Source of the DNA: Hahella sp. CCB-MM4
Lineage (GTDB): Bacteria; Pseudomonadota; Gammaproteobacteria; Pseudomonadales; Oleiphilaceae
Direction of reading: 5' to 3'
NCBI RefSeq assembly: GCF_002260525.1
Contig: NZ_MRYI01000001.1
Coordinates: forward strand, 620,001-684,000
DNA length: 64,000 nucleotides
Shown: positions 51,107-59,521 of the stretch, one piece after another
How the letters are laid out: the number at the start of each line of letters is the position of its first letter
How positions within the stretch are numbered: position 1 is the stretch's first letter
Made by a program: the position numbers and the translations under genes
Notes under the pieces: model-generated
The model's input: the letters and a program-made list of their open reading frames with translations, nothing else
Database searches by the model: none
What the model was told of the DNA's origin: nothing

Positions 51107-52906
51107 CTACCAATTCAACTTACCGTCCTTCCCCTGGCCGGACCATTCAATGTAGGCGTCAGTACCCTTCAGTTTTTCCACATACAGGAGAACATGGGGC
51201 TTTAGATAATGATAGCCATAGCCATAAACCACCTCTTCAGCTATCAGCGCCAACACTAGGATACGAAATATCCATGCCTTCCAGCGGATCGGCGGGCGTT
51301 CCTGTTTGCGAACCTCGGCGGCGGCCTTATTGACCTTCCTCCTGAGCTCCCTGGTCTGCTGTTCGGCTTGCTCTTCCTTGAGTTTTTTGACAATGCCTTT
51401 CAGATCCGCCACCACGATATCGCCATTGGGATAACGTTTATCTTCCTGGGGATCAAGCAGTCGTGACACAACCTCCTGCACTCTGGGTGACAATTCCGTA
51501 AAACGCTTGCTGCGAACCAGCCTGTTGCTGCGAAATGTAGGAGGATTTCCGCTTAACGCGTGATAGCAGATTGCCCCCAGACTATATAGGTCCCTCGAAG
51601 CTCCCTGGGCCTTGGGGTCTTCATACCAGTTAGGCTCTTCGGAATCCAGGTAATGGGTTTTCAAACCAAAATCGGCTAGTTTTACCTGACGCTCACTATC
51701 GAATAATACGTTGCTAGGACGCAGGTTGCCGTGAAAAATCCGGTTGCGGTGGGCAAAGGCCAAACCATCAGCAATCTGGTACGCCCATTCCATCATCGCT
51801 AACTCATCCACTGGTGACAGCATCTGCTCAGCCAGCGAACCGCCATTGAGATACTCGGATATCAAGGTCACCCCTTCAGTGTTATAGGAAAGACCCAGGA
51901 TAGGAACGATGGTTGGATGAGTCAGCCGGCTCAGCAGCTTATTTTCCTTGAGTCCCTGCGCGTCCACCGGTAGCTTTTTCACCACCATCAGCTTCTTCTT
52001 GGCCAGATCCTCATACAGATAAACCGAACAGTATTTGTTCTCCTTCAACACATCCAAAAGAGAAAACTGCGATTCCAGACCTTTGGAATTAGACGCCGCC
52101 CGTTCTTTTTGTGCCCGACTTAAGTGCCCTCCCTGGGACAGATGCAACAGGGTATTCTTGACCTCATTGGCTGAAGAGGGCCTTTCTGCCGGATCAGGAT
52201 CAAGACAACGCATGATCAGGTCATTCAATCCCGGCGGTATGTCAGGCTCAAACTTCCGGGGTGGCGGAATATTGTTCTGAGGGCAGACCCCGGTGAAAAG
52301 TTCATACATGGTGATTCCGAGAGCGTAAACATCACTCTCGACTGAAGCGGCTTCCGGATTAACCCGTATCTCCGGCGCCATATAGGCAGAAGTACCCACA
52401 ACGCTTTCTGCTTCGGTATGCAGGGTATCTCCGGCCTCCGGGTTATAAAAGTGCGCAATACCAAAGTCGGCCATGCGCACCTGCCATTCCTTATCGATCA
52501 GAATATTGCCGGGTTTGATGTCTCTGTGAATAACGCCGTTCTTATGGGCATAGGCCAGCGCTTTGCAAACCTGCACCATGGTGTCTATCTTGGCTGCAAA
52601 ATCCAGCTTGCCCCGATTGATGGCATCCTCAAGGGACATGCCTTCCACATATTCCATGACAAAATACGGCCGCCCTTTACCGGTCATGCCTTTGTCTATC
52701 ACGTGAATAATATGAGGATGCGCCAACCGGGCGATGATAAGAGATTCTTTATCGAAACGTTCTTTGATTTCCGGGTGGTCTTTTAAATTGGCCGCCATGA
52801 TCTTGATGGCGACAGGACGCTGCAAAGATTCCTGAATGGCCTTGTAAACTGTGGCCATTCCACCTTCTCCCAGTTTTCCTACGATTTTATACCCCTGCCA
52901 AGCCAT
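51107..52906 (-). CDS. Ser/Thr protein kinase with a second, degenerate kinase domain and C-terminal membrane helix
   Basis: A 599-residue Hanks-type kinase. Domain 1 (about 6-257) has an intact glycine loop GEGGMATV (13-20), K35, the catalytic HRD with D129, DFG 147-149 and APE 177-179. Domain 2 (about 280-505) lacks the glycine loop, has HGN (392-394) for HRD, keeps DFG (412-414) and has lost APE, so it is a pseudokinase. After a basic coiled stretch (505-540) comes one membrane helix (about 544-562) and a 37-residue tail outside. It lies 65 bases after the PP2C gene, opposite in action, on the same strand. It may phosphorylate the FHA protein encoded divergently. Confidence 0.92.
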   Translation of the reverse strand: MAWQGYKIVGKLGEGGMATVYKAIQESLQRPVAIKIMAANLKDHPEIKERFDKESLIIARLAHPHIIHVIDKGMTGKGRPYFVMEYVEGMSLEDAINRGKLDFAAKIDTMVQVCKALAYAHKNGVIHRDIKPGNILIDKEWQVRMADFGIAHFYNPEAGDTLHTEAESVVGTSAYMAPEIRVNPEAASVESDVYALGITMYELFTGVCPQNNIPPPRKFEPDIPPGLNDLIMRCLDPDPAERPSSANEVKNTLLHLSQGGHLSRAQKERAASNSKGLESQFSLLDVLKENKYCSVYLYEDLAKKKLMVVKKLPVDAQGLKENKLLSRLTHPTIVPILGLSYNTEGVTLISEYLNGGSLAEQMLSPVDELAMMEWAYQIADGLAFAHRNRIFHGNLRPSNVLFDSERQVKLADFGLKTHYLDSEEPNWYEDPKAQGASRDLYSLGAICYHALSGNPPTFRSNRLVRSKRFTELSPRVQEVVSRLLDPQEDKRYPNGDIVVADLKGIVKKLKEEQAEQQTRELRRKVNKAAAEVRKQERPPIRWKAWIFRILVLALIAEEVVYGYGYHYLKPHVLLYVEKLKGTDAYIEWSGQGKDGKLNW

Positions 52907-52971
52907 GATCAGATATCGCCTTTCCCTAACAGTTTCAATTCACACCCCAACTGTTCAAAAAACCCAATGTC

Positions 52972-53811
52972 TCAAAGCCCCCAGATCATTGCCAAAAACA
53001 GCAACAATGCCAGCACTCCTCCCAGTACCATGTAATGCCAGGGGCGTTGCGGCGTATTGACGCTTTCCCTGCGAATATCGTCTGTCACGGGATTCATTAC
53101 ATCTCCTTGTCGTGCAACATCTGATACAGGCTCGTCGTCGTCCAACACCACAACTGTCACATTGTCATCCGCACCGTTGTCCAGTGCCTTTTGGACAAGA
53201 CGGTTGGCGACTTCCTGCACTGTACCATCTGCCTTCAGAAAATCTAACAATTCGGCATCACTGACCACGCCATGCAATCCGTCACTGCACAGCAGCCATC
53301 GATCGCCCTGCTGACGGTCCACGTCCCTGACATCCACCTGCAACCCATTTTCGCCTGCCGCACCTACCGCCTGGGTAAGCACATGGCGCATACGGTAGCT
53401 TTCCTCGGGCGTCAGTCTGCTGCTTTGCTGAACCACCAGCGAATGATCCTCACTGAGTTGACTCAACTCACCATTGCGGAGCAAATATATCCGGCTGTCC
53501 CCTACCCAGGACAAATGCAAATGACTGCCATTTTCCCTGACGGCAACAATGGTGGAGGCGGCATACCCGCGCTCACCGCCGCTATGGTCACGCATTAATA
53601 GTTGGTGACTATGATGAATGGCATCTTCCAGATCTATTCCCTGGACGACCTGTTTATAAAGCGACATACACACACTGGCACTGGCGACCTCGCCACTGTC
53701 ACCACCACCGACACCATCCGCGACGGCATAGAGCCCCAAACTGGAGTCCAAAAGGCCGTTATCCTGGTTTTGTCGACGTTGCCCCATGTGGGTGGCAAAA
53801 GCTGACTGCAT
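52972..53811 (-). CDS. PP2C-type Ser/Thr phosphatase with C-terminal membrane anchor
   Basis: Metal-dependent protein phosphatase of 279 residues. ATG 53811 is preferred over TTG 53820. The PPM motifs are intact: QDNGLL, VADGVGGGDSGEVAS, SWVGDSRIYLLR, CSDGLHGVVSD and GADDNVTVVV. After the domain the chain runs through an acidic linker to a terminal membrane helix (MVLGGVLALLLFLAMIWGL) that ends the protein, so the enzyme hangs from the cytoplasmic face. It is the first gene of the phosphatase-kinase unit; the pair is a usual reversible phosphorylation module. Confidence 0.92.
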   Translation of the reverse strand: MQSAFATHMGQRRQNQDNGLLDSSLGLYAVADGVGGGDSGEVASASVCMSLYKQVVQGIDLEDAIHHSHQLLMRDHSGGERGYAASTIVAVRENGSHLHLSWVGDSRIYLLRNGELSQLSEDHSLVVQQSSRLTPEESYRMRHVLTQAVGAAGENGLQVDVRDVDRQQGDRWLLCSDGLHGVVSDAELLDFLKADGTVQEVANRLVQKALDNGADDNVTVVVLDDDEPVSDVARQGDVMNPVTDDIRRESVNTPQRPWHYMVLGGVLALLLFLAMIWGL

Positions 53812-53868
53812 TATTTCCAAATCCCTGATCTTGGGAGTAAAAAATTTTTTGATTTTAACTAATTACTT

Positions 53869-53910
53869 CAGTATAGATGGGTTTTCAGATTTAGATCCTG
53901 GTCTATACTG
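53869..53910. promoter_or_regulatory. Dyad in the divergent PP2C/FHA promoter region
   Basis: Perfect 9-bp arms CAGTATAGA (53869-53877) and TCTATACTG (53902-53910), 24-nt spacer. Each arm carries a TATACT -10-like hexamer reading outward, toward PP2C on minus and FHA on plus. The matching -35 boxes are weak. Confidence 0.5.
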
Positions 53911-54041
53911 TTGTACTGAAGGATTTATCCTATCGCGGTATATGCTGAGACCAGATTAGTTTTCTGGTAAGTAAAAATCACGGCAGGATAAAATTTCTCG
54001 CCCCTCCCTTATCAGGATTGGTACTAGAGGCAGATGGCCAA

Positions 54042-54923
54042 ATGTTAAAGCTTCAATTTGTTGACGGTAGCCGGGAAAGTATCTGGTTGGTCGAACCTCG
54101 CCTGCGGTTTGGCAAGCACGCCGACAATAACGTGGTCATCGACCAGCCAAATATCGAAGACTTTCACGCAGAAATTCGCCTGAAGGACGATGAACTCTAC
54201 CTGCTCAACCTGAAACCCGAGTATTTGGTCGGCGTAAACGGCAAGCGCGTTAACAAAGCCGTCAAAATCCAGGAAAGTGATGTGATCCAGTTGGGGCAGA
54301 CCAAGTTGAAAGTGGTCCACCCATCTGCCGAGCACAAACACAAGCCCGAAGAACCTCTGGTTCAGGAACATAATGAATGGGGATTACAGGCCACAGCCAG
54401 TTGGGCCTCACAATCGTTCTACCCCATCAAGGAATCCGTCATTATCGGCCGGGATGAACAATGTGATATCACCGTACCGGTATCCCACCTGTCGCGCCAA
54501 CATGCTCAACTCACCGTAGCGGGCAGTTATCTGCTGATCAAAGATCTTGGTTCCACCAACGGCACTTACCTCAACGGTGAACGGATAACCCAGGGTCGAG
54601 CCAAACCCGGCGACAAGTTGCGCTTCGATGTGGTGAACTTCACCGTCACGGGACCGATTGATGATTCAGATCTGACCATTGTACGGCCCGGCTCGATCGG
54701 CGCGCCTGCGGCGGCATCGTCAAAACCTGCACAGGCAAAAGCCGCCAAGGCAGCTCCGCGTCCCAAACCCGCTCCCAAACCGGAAACGGCCAAACCTTCT
54801 GAACAGCCGTCCTATAGTGCCCCCGAGAAGACCAGTAGCGGTGGCGGCGGTGTACTGTTGTATACCGTGATAGGTTTTGTCATAGTGTTTGCCGCGCTGT
54901 CTGCATTCTTTTTCCTGAAGTAA
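54042..54923 (+). CDS. Double FHA-domain protein with C-terminal membrane anchor
   Basis: Phosphopeptide-binding protein of 293 residues. ATG 54042 is chosen; TTG 54018 is the alternative. FHA domain 1 (about 5-100) has drifted: FGKHADNN for the GR loop and DFHAEI for SxxH, so binding is doubtful. FHA domain 2 (about 125-205) is canonical: GRDEQCDI, LSRQHAQL and DLGSTNGTYLNG. A Pro/Ala/Lys-rich linker (about 215-265) leads to a terminal membrane helix (VLLYTVIGFVIVFAALSAFFF). It is divergent from the PP2C/kinase pair and is probably their phosphoprotein reader. It lies 150 bases before mksF. Confidence 0.9.
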   Translation: MLKLQFVDGSRESIWLVEPRLRFGKHADNNVVIDQPNIEDFHAEIRLKDDELYLLNLKPEYLVGVNGKRVNKAVKIQESDVIQLGQTKLKVVHPSAEHKHKPEEPLVQEHNEWGLQATASWASQSFYPIKESVIIGRDEQCDITVPVSHLSRQHAQLTVAGSYLLIKDLGSTNGTYLNGERITQGRAKPGDKLRFDVVNFTVTGPIDDSDLTIVRPGSIGAPAAASSKPAQAKAAKAAPRPKPAPKPETAKPSEQPSYSAPEKTSSGGGGVLLYTVIGFVIVFAALSAFFFLK

Positions 54924-54931
54924 GCTCTACA

Positions 54932-54948
54932 GGTGCCTCTCCGGCACC
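54932..54948. terminator. Short hairpin after the FHA gene
   Basis: Stem GGTGCC/GGCACC with a 5-nt loop, 8 bases past the stop codon. No T-run follows, so the strength is uncertain. Confidence 0.45.
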
Positions 54949-55024
54949 CGGTAAAAACACCAGCTTCCAAAGGCAAACCAAGCAGTTAACCAACGACTAC
55001 AAAGTAGCGGTAGGATTTCCTGAC

Positions 55025-55047
55025 AAAGCGCCTATAATAGGCGCTTT
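55025..55047 (+). promoter_or_regulatory. Palindrome enclosing a -10 hexamer before mksF
   Basis: AAAGCGCC-TATAATA-GGCGCTTT, a perfect 8-bp dyad whose loop is a consensus TATAAT. It is 27 bases before the mksF ATG. No good -35 lies at the right distance, so it may be a regulated promoter or an RNA hairpin in the leader. Confidence 0.5.
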
Positions 55048-55074
55048 AGTTCGCCCACAGCCCTGCACAATTGA

Positions 55075-56646
55075 ATGTCTCAACCATCCTCTCCCCAACG
55101 CCCTGTTTCTGCCGATCTGGCAGAATCGAATGACAACGTATTTTTCCACCCGGAACGGGCGCAGTTTTTTCGTCCGTTAACCAGCAAGTACCGGGAAATG
55201 GTGGTTGAATGCCTGAAGCTGCTGTACCTGCGTTTTTATACCAGCATGGCAGATTACGGGCACGCCCTGCGTAAGGAACAGATGCTGGAACTCTTTCAGA
55301 CAGCCCTGGCCCGCGCCCCTGAACTCGATTTCGAGAATGAATTAGGACTTTTTGCCGAAGATAGTGAATTTTCGCCGGATATTGACGACGGTTCCCAGAG
55401 CAAGAGTCGTTTCCGTAGCGATCGGGATAAAGCACTGTGGATACTCAACAATCTTGTGGAAAACGGCTGGCTGGAGGTGCAGGTTGATGAAGTCAGCCTG
55501 CAGGCCCGCTACCACTTTACCCGCTCAGGACGCTTGTTTACCCAACCTTTTGTCGAGCTCAGCGGGTCATCATTGCGTACCCGTCACCGCAATACGCGCA
55601 ACACGCGTAATGCCTTGCGGGCGTTTCTGGATGAAGGGGAAGTGCATGATCTGCTGGATGCCTACGAGTATTCAGAACGTATCATCAGCGATTTCACAGA
55701 CATCATCACAGAACTGGAAGAGCGCAAACGCCAGCTGGTGAAAGAAATTGAAGTCACGGCACTGATTCAAAAAGCCAGTGACGAGTTTTTTGACTTCATG
55801 GACAAGCGCTTTCAACCTGATCTGTCTGTTCGTCTTTCCGCCGATTCGGTGGAAAAACACCGGGATGAGATTACCGGCTTCATACTGGAAATCCGGTCTC
55901 TGCCCAAATCCAGCAAAGCCCAGGCGGAAGCCAAGCTGCGCCAACTATTACCCGGTCAGGTGAAAGTCGGCCAATCGCTGCTTTGGAGCCTGTTGGACGG
56001 AATCGAAACACGTTTGTCGAATGCCTGTGAGATCATGCTGCCGGCTCTTCGCGGCGCACTGCGCAACTTTACCCGCCGGGCGGACATCATCATTCGCCAG
56101 ATGAGTTACCTTGCCAGCCAACGCCACAACGACATGGTGCAGGTATGCCAGGATCTCACCAAGGCTTCATTGAATGAACAGAACCGACGTCTGCAATTGG
56201 CGGGCGAGATGATGGCCAACTTACAGGTCGGCCTGATAGACCCCAGGCAAATCGTGATTCGGGAAGGCCGCCGTAAGCTGGAAGTGGATACCCGGGTGGC
56301 AGACCTGGAAGACCTGGACCAGGGAGCCAGGAAAGATTTGTTTATCCGCAATGCACTGGATCAGGCATTCGTCATTCACGACGATAATACCCGCTCCTTT
56401 ATGCTGCGAGCCCTTTCCGGTGGCCAGCGTCTGCATACCAAAAACCTGAAAATCGAAGCGGCCCCTGACCTGCTGGCAGCAACACATGTGATTGAACTGG
56501 CCTCGGTCAATGGAAATTCCAGCGACTACGAATTCATTATCGAACCCACAGGTCATACCCTCACCAACGATTATCTACATCAAGCGGATGACTTCATCAT
56601 CGAAGTCCGCTCTAAAACACCAGACAATTTATCCGGCGAAGCCTAA
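55075..56646 (+). CDS. mksF: Condensin kleisin-like subunit (MksF / Wadjet JetA-like)
   Basis: A 523-residue protein that I read as the MukF/MksF-like kleisin of an SMC complex; the Wadjet name is JetA. The N-terminal region (FFHPERAQFFRPLTSKYREMVVECLK) is a winged-helix-like segment as in the JetA family, followed by a long helical middle (ERIISDFTDIITELEERKRQLVKEIE) and a C-terminal domain. The identification leans on context: a MksE-like gene follows by 5 bases and an SMC gene lies downstream. It is the first gene of the pair, preceded by the -10 palindrome at 55025. Confidence 0.78.
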   Translation: MSQPSSPQRPVSADLAESNDNVFFHPERAQFFRPLTSKYREMVVECLKLLYLRFYTSMADYGHALRKEQMLELFQTALARAPELDFENELGLFAEDSEFSPDIDDGSQSKSRFRSDRDKALWILNNLVENGWLEVQVDEVSLQARYHFTRSGRLFTQPFVELSGSSLRTRHRNTRNTRNALRAFLDEGEVHDLLDAYEYSERIISDFTDIITELEERKRQLVKEIEVTALIQKASDEFFDFMDKRFQPDLSVRLSADSVEKHRDEITGFILEIRSLPKSSKAQAEAKLRQLLPGQVKVGQSLLWSLLDGIETRLSNACEIMLPALRGALRNFTRRADIIIRQMSYLASQRHNDMVQVCQDLTKASLNEQNRRLQLAGEMMANLQVGLIDPRQIVIREGRRKLEVDTRVADLEDLDQGARKDLFIRNALDQAFVIHDDNTRSFMLRALSGGQRLHTKNLKIEAAPDLLAATHVIELASVNGNSSDYEFIIEPTGHTLTNDYLHQADDFIIEVRSKTPDNLSGEA

Positions 56647-56651
56647 GTATC

Positions 56652-57326
56652 ATGATTATCAGCCAAACGCTCGAACAGGAACTGGACCGTCGCGGTCTGC
56701 AACTCAGCGAATTTACCGAACTGGTATTGCGACTACTGGATTACAGCATCATCTGCCGGGATGAAAGTCAGGTGGAACAGGGGCTATACGACCGCTACCT
56801 GCGCATCGACACGTTGGTGGACGATTTTCTCAGCATCATGGCAATCCGGGTGCTGCATGACCGCCAGTTCCATTATGTCCGCGCCTACCCACCCGGGGCC
56901 GAAGTGCCAGGGCTGGGCGATGAGGTGAATCAGCCGTTCAACAGCGGCCTCAGGGCTCGACTCAATCAGCAGGAAGTGGCTTTGGTACTGGTATTGCGCA
57001 GCCAATATGACAAAGCTCTGCGAGAAGGTCAGGTGGATGATGACGGCGCAGTGACTCTCAGCTTTGAGGCTTTGGCGATCGCCATGAAGAACCTGCTGCA
57101 ACGCAGTCTGCCGGAGAACCTGACTGAACGCCGCAATCTGCTCAAACGCATTCGCCAATTACGCCTGATTCAGTATAACCAGGAAGATAACCTGGATGCC
57201 GGCGAAGGCTGGATCCGGATTCGTCCGCAAATCGTCAATTTTGTCAGCGACGAAGCCTTGGCCGTTCTGCGTGGAGAAGAGCCGGACGACATCACAGAAG
57301 AGCCCGCGAATTCCGATATAGCCTAG
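56652..57326 (+). CDS. mksE: MksE / Wadjet JetB-like subunit (DUF4194-type)
   Basis: A 224-residue partner of the kleisin. Two winged-helix domains are suggested: LSEFTELVLRLLDYSIICR near the start, and ALVLVLRSQYDKALREGQ with ERRNLLKRIRQLRLIQYN later. The final IRPQIVNFVSDEALAVL followed by an acidic tail fits JetB/MksE, which bridges kleisin and DNA. Starts 5 bases after mksF, so it is co-translated. The unit ends in a strong terminator 30 bases later, so the SMC gene is not on this transcript. Confidence 0.78.
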   Translation: MIISQTLEQELDRRGLQLSEFTELVLRLLDYSIICRDESQVEQGLYDRYLRIDTLVDDFLSIMAIRVLHDRQFHYVRAYPPGAEVPGLGDEVNQPFNSGLRARLNQQEVALVLVLRSQYDKALREGQVDDDGAVTLSFEALAIAMKNLLQRSLPENLTERRNLLKRIRQLRLIQYNQEDNLDAGEGWIRIRPQIVNFVSDEALAVLRGEEPDDITEEPANSDIA

Positions 57327-57356
57327 CACCACAGAACTCATTCAGCTGACTATTCA

Positions 57357-57381
57357 AGCCAGACGTCGGGTCTGGCTTTTT
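57357..57381 (+). terminator. Rho-independent terminator after mksE
   Basis: Perfect 8-bp stem AGCCAGAC (57357-57364) and GTCTGGCT (57370-57377), 5-nt loop, followed by a T-run (57377-57381). It separates mksF-mksE from ada. Confidence 0.88.
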
Positions 57382-57466
57382 AGAATTTAAAAGCAAGGTT
57401 CGGAGAGCCCTCTTTCCCCCTACTGTTTATGTTTGATGTACCATGCAATAACAGTAGGGAATCATC

Positions 57467-58573
57467 ATGAACCTGGCGATGACAAAACCAACCTCCCACC
57501 TCCAACCAAAAGAGCAGCTCACAGAACAGGACAGCCGCTGGATTGCGGTGCAGAACCGTGACCCGGCAGCAGAAGGAACCTTTCTCTATGCGGTGATCAC
57601 GACCGGTGTTTATTGCCGCCCCACCTGTCCATCCCGGCTGCCCAAACTGGAAAATGTTCGTTTCTTTGACTCTATAGAAGAGGCTGAGATGGCAGGCTTC
57701 GTCCCCTGCAAACGCTGCCACCCGGCAACAAAATCCATCACCGAACAACAGGCCGGCAAAATCACCCATGCCTGTCGCTTGCTGGAGACTGCAGAGACTA
57801 TCCCAACGTTGGAAGAACTCGCTGAGCAAGTGGGCATGAGCAAATATCATTTTCATCGCCTGTTCAGAAAAATGACAGGCCTGACCCCGAAGGCCTACGC
57901 CCTGGCGCAGCGGGAAAAACGGGTGCGGGAAAATATTCATCAGGGCGACTCGATTACCGATGCCATCTATGCCGCCGGCTACAATGCCAACAGCCGTTTC
58001 TACGAGCGTTCCGAGAATATTCTGGGCATGTCACCGGGAAACTATCGCCGTGGGGGAGACCAGGCCAATATTCATTTTGCCGTGGGTGAGTGCAGTCTGG
58101 GGTCCATTCTGGTAGCCCAAAGCGGCCAGGGTGTATGCGCCATTCTTATCGGCGACGATCCGGACAGGTTAACCCGGGAGCTGCAGGACCAATTTCCCAA
58201 GGCCAACCTTGTGGGAGGAGACGAAGCTTTCGAAGGCATCATCGCCAAAGTGGTCGGCTTTATTGAGGCTCCGGGCATCGGCCTGAACCTGCCTCTGGAT
58301 ATTCGAGGGACCGCTTTCCAGAAAAGAGTCTGGCAGGCACTCCAGTCGATCCCGGTTGGTGAAACCGCCAGCTATGCTGAGATCGCCAATCGCATTGGTT
58401 CACCGAAGTCGGCCCGCGCCGTCGCTAAGGCCTGTGCGGCCAACACACTGGCGGTCGCCATTCCATGCCATCGGGTTGTTCGGAATGACGGGGCACTGTC
58501 CGGATACCGCTGGGGAGTCGAGCGCAAACAGGCACTTCTGGATAAGGAAAGCGAAGGGAGCACAGCATTATGA
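57467..58573 (+). CDS. ada: Ada: methyltransferase and regulator of the alkylation response
   Basis: Full-length Ada of 368 residues, which both repairs methylated DNA and switches on its regulon. The N-terminal domain has the methylphosphotriester acceptor in GVYCRPTCPSR (C50; with C54, C81 and C84 as zinc ligands), then an AraC-type helix-turn-helix (MSKYHFHRLFRKMTGL), and a C-terminal O6-methylguanine methyltransferase domain with the acceptor C334 in PCHRVV. ATG 57467 follows AGTAGGGAA. A distant likeness to the Ada box (57384-57398) is visible but unsafe. It overlaps the oxygenase gene by 4 bases (ATGA), so the two form one unit. Confidence 0.94.
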   Translation: MNLAMTKPTSHLQPKEQLTEQDSRWIAVQNRDPAAEGTFLYAVITTGVYCRPTCPSRLPKLENVRFFDSIEEAEMAGFVPCKRCHPATKSITEQQAGKITHACRLLETAETIPTLEELAEQVGMSKYHFHRLFRKMTGLTPKAYALAQREKRVRENIHQGDSITDAIYAAGYNANSRFYERSENILGMSPGNYRRGGDQANIHFAVGECSLGSILVAQSGQGVCAILIGDDPDRLTRELQDQFPKANLVGGDEAFEGIIAKVVGFIEAPGIGLNLPLDIRGTAFQKRVWQALQSIPVGETASYAEIANRIGSPKSARAVAKACAANTLAVAIPCHRVVRNDGALSGYRWGVERKQALLDKESEGSTAL

Positions 58574-59316
58574 GTGCTGAAGTCGAATCGCTGCCACGCA
58601 CTGAAGCCACCGATCTGCTAACCACAGTGGCAGAGATCGATTGGCAACGGGTTTCCACAGAATTAGACCGTCAGGGCTACAGCGTCCTTGAAAACCTGCT
58701 CAATTCAGATCTCTGTCGGCAGCTTCAGGAACTCTATGCCCAGGAACAGCTGTTTCGCAGCAGAATTGTCATGCAGCGCTACAGCTTTGGTTTGGGCGAG
58801 TATCAGTATTTTTCATATCCCCTGCCCTCGGTGGTAGATCAACTGCGCGCAGGCCTGTATCCAAAATTGGTCCCGATCGCCAATCGCTGGAACCAAACCA
58901 TGGGAGTGGAATCCCGTTATCCGGAGCAGTTGGATGACTTCCTGGCCGAATGCCACAACGTCGGTCAGTGTCGCCCAACGCCATTGCTACTGAAATATCA
59001 GGCCGGAGACTATAACTGCCTGCATCAGGATCTGTATGGAAGCCATGTTTTTCCCCTGCAGGTGGCAGTGCAACTATCCCAACCGGGTAGAGATTTTACC
59101 GGCGGCGAGTTCGTCATGACCGAGCAACGCCCCCGAATGCAATCCAGGCCGGAAGTCGTTTCGCTCAATCAGGGAGATGCCGTGGTGTTTGCGGTACATC
59201 ACAGGCCTGTACAGGGAACCAGAGGAGTTTATAAAGTGAACATGCGACACGGAGTAAGTCGCCTGAGATCAGGGAATCGGTATGCCATGGGCATCATATT
59301 CCATGATGCGAGCTAG
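58570..59316 (+). CDS. 2-oxoglutarate/Fe(II) oxygenase, COG3826-like
   Basis: A 248-residue dioxygenase of the double-stranded beta-helix fold. Iron ligands are H152 and D154 in CLHQDLYG and H227 in NMRHGVS, with a following Arg (SRLRSGNR) for 2-oxoglutarate. The N-terminal half is helical. This family is annotated as proline-hydroxylase-like and often accompanies ada; it is not the AlkB sequence type, although a demethylase role would match. It is translated with ada through a 4-base overlap. Substrate unknown. Confidence 0.85.
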   Translation: MSAEVESLPRTEATDLLTTVAEIDWQRVSTELDRQGYSVLENLLNSDLCRQLQELYAQEQLFRSRIVMQRYSFGLGEYQYFSYPLPSVVDQLRAGLYPKLVPIANRWNQTMGVESRYPEQLDDFLAECHNVGQCRPTPLLLKYQAGDYNCLHQDLYGSHVFPLQVAVQLSQPGRDFTGGEFVMTEQRPRMQSRPEVVSLNQGDAVVFAVHHRPVQGTRGVYKVNMRHGVSRLRSGNRYAMGIIFHDAS

Positions 59317-59521
59317 GCCCGACTGAACCTTGATCATCCATACCGGTGATTGCAGACGCACAATTTGTCACTTAAACAAAAAAGCGGAAACCAATCACCT
59401 CTTGGTCACACCCGTCATTACGACTACAATAGCGCGATGAAATTTCGACTCTGTCCGAATTCCTGCAATCCCGTATCTGATCACGCTCCCGTGACTTATC
59501 AATACTCTATGAACGGTCTCT

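Noticed and set aside
57384-57398. Ada box before ada
   Set aside because: AATTTAAAAGCAAGG is only loosely like the box, and part of it belongs to the terminator tail; left as a possibility only.
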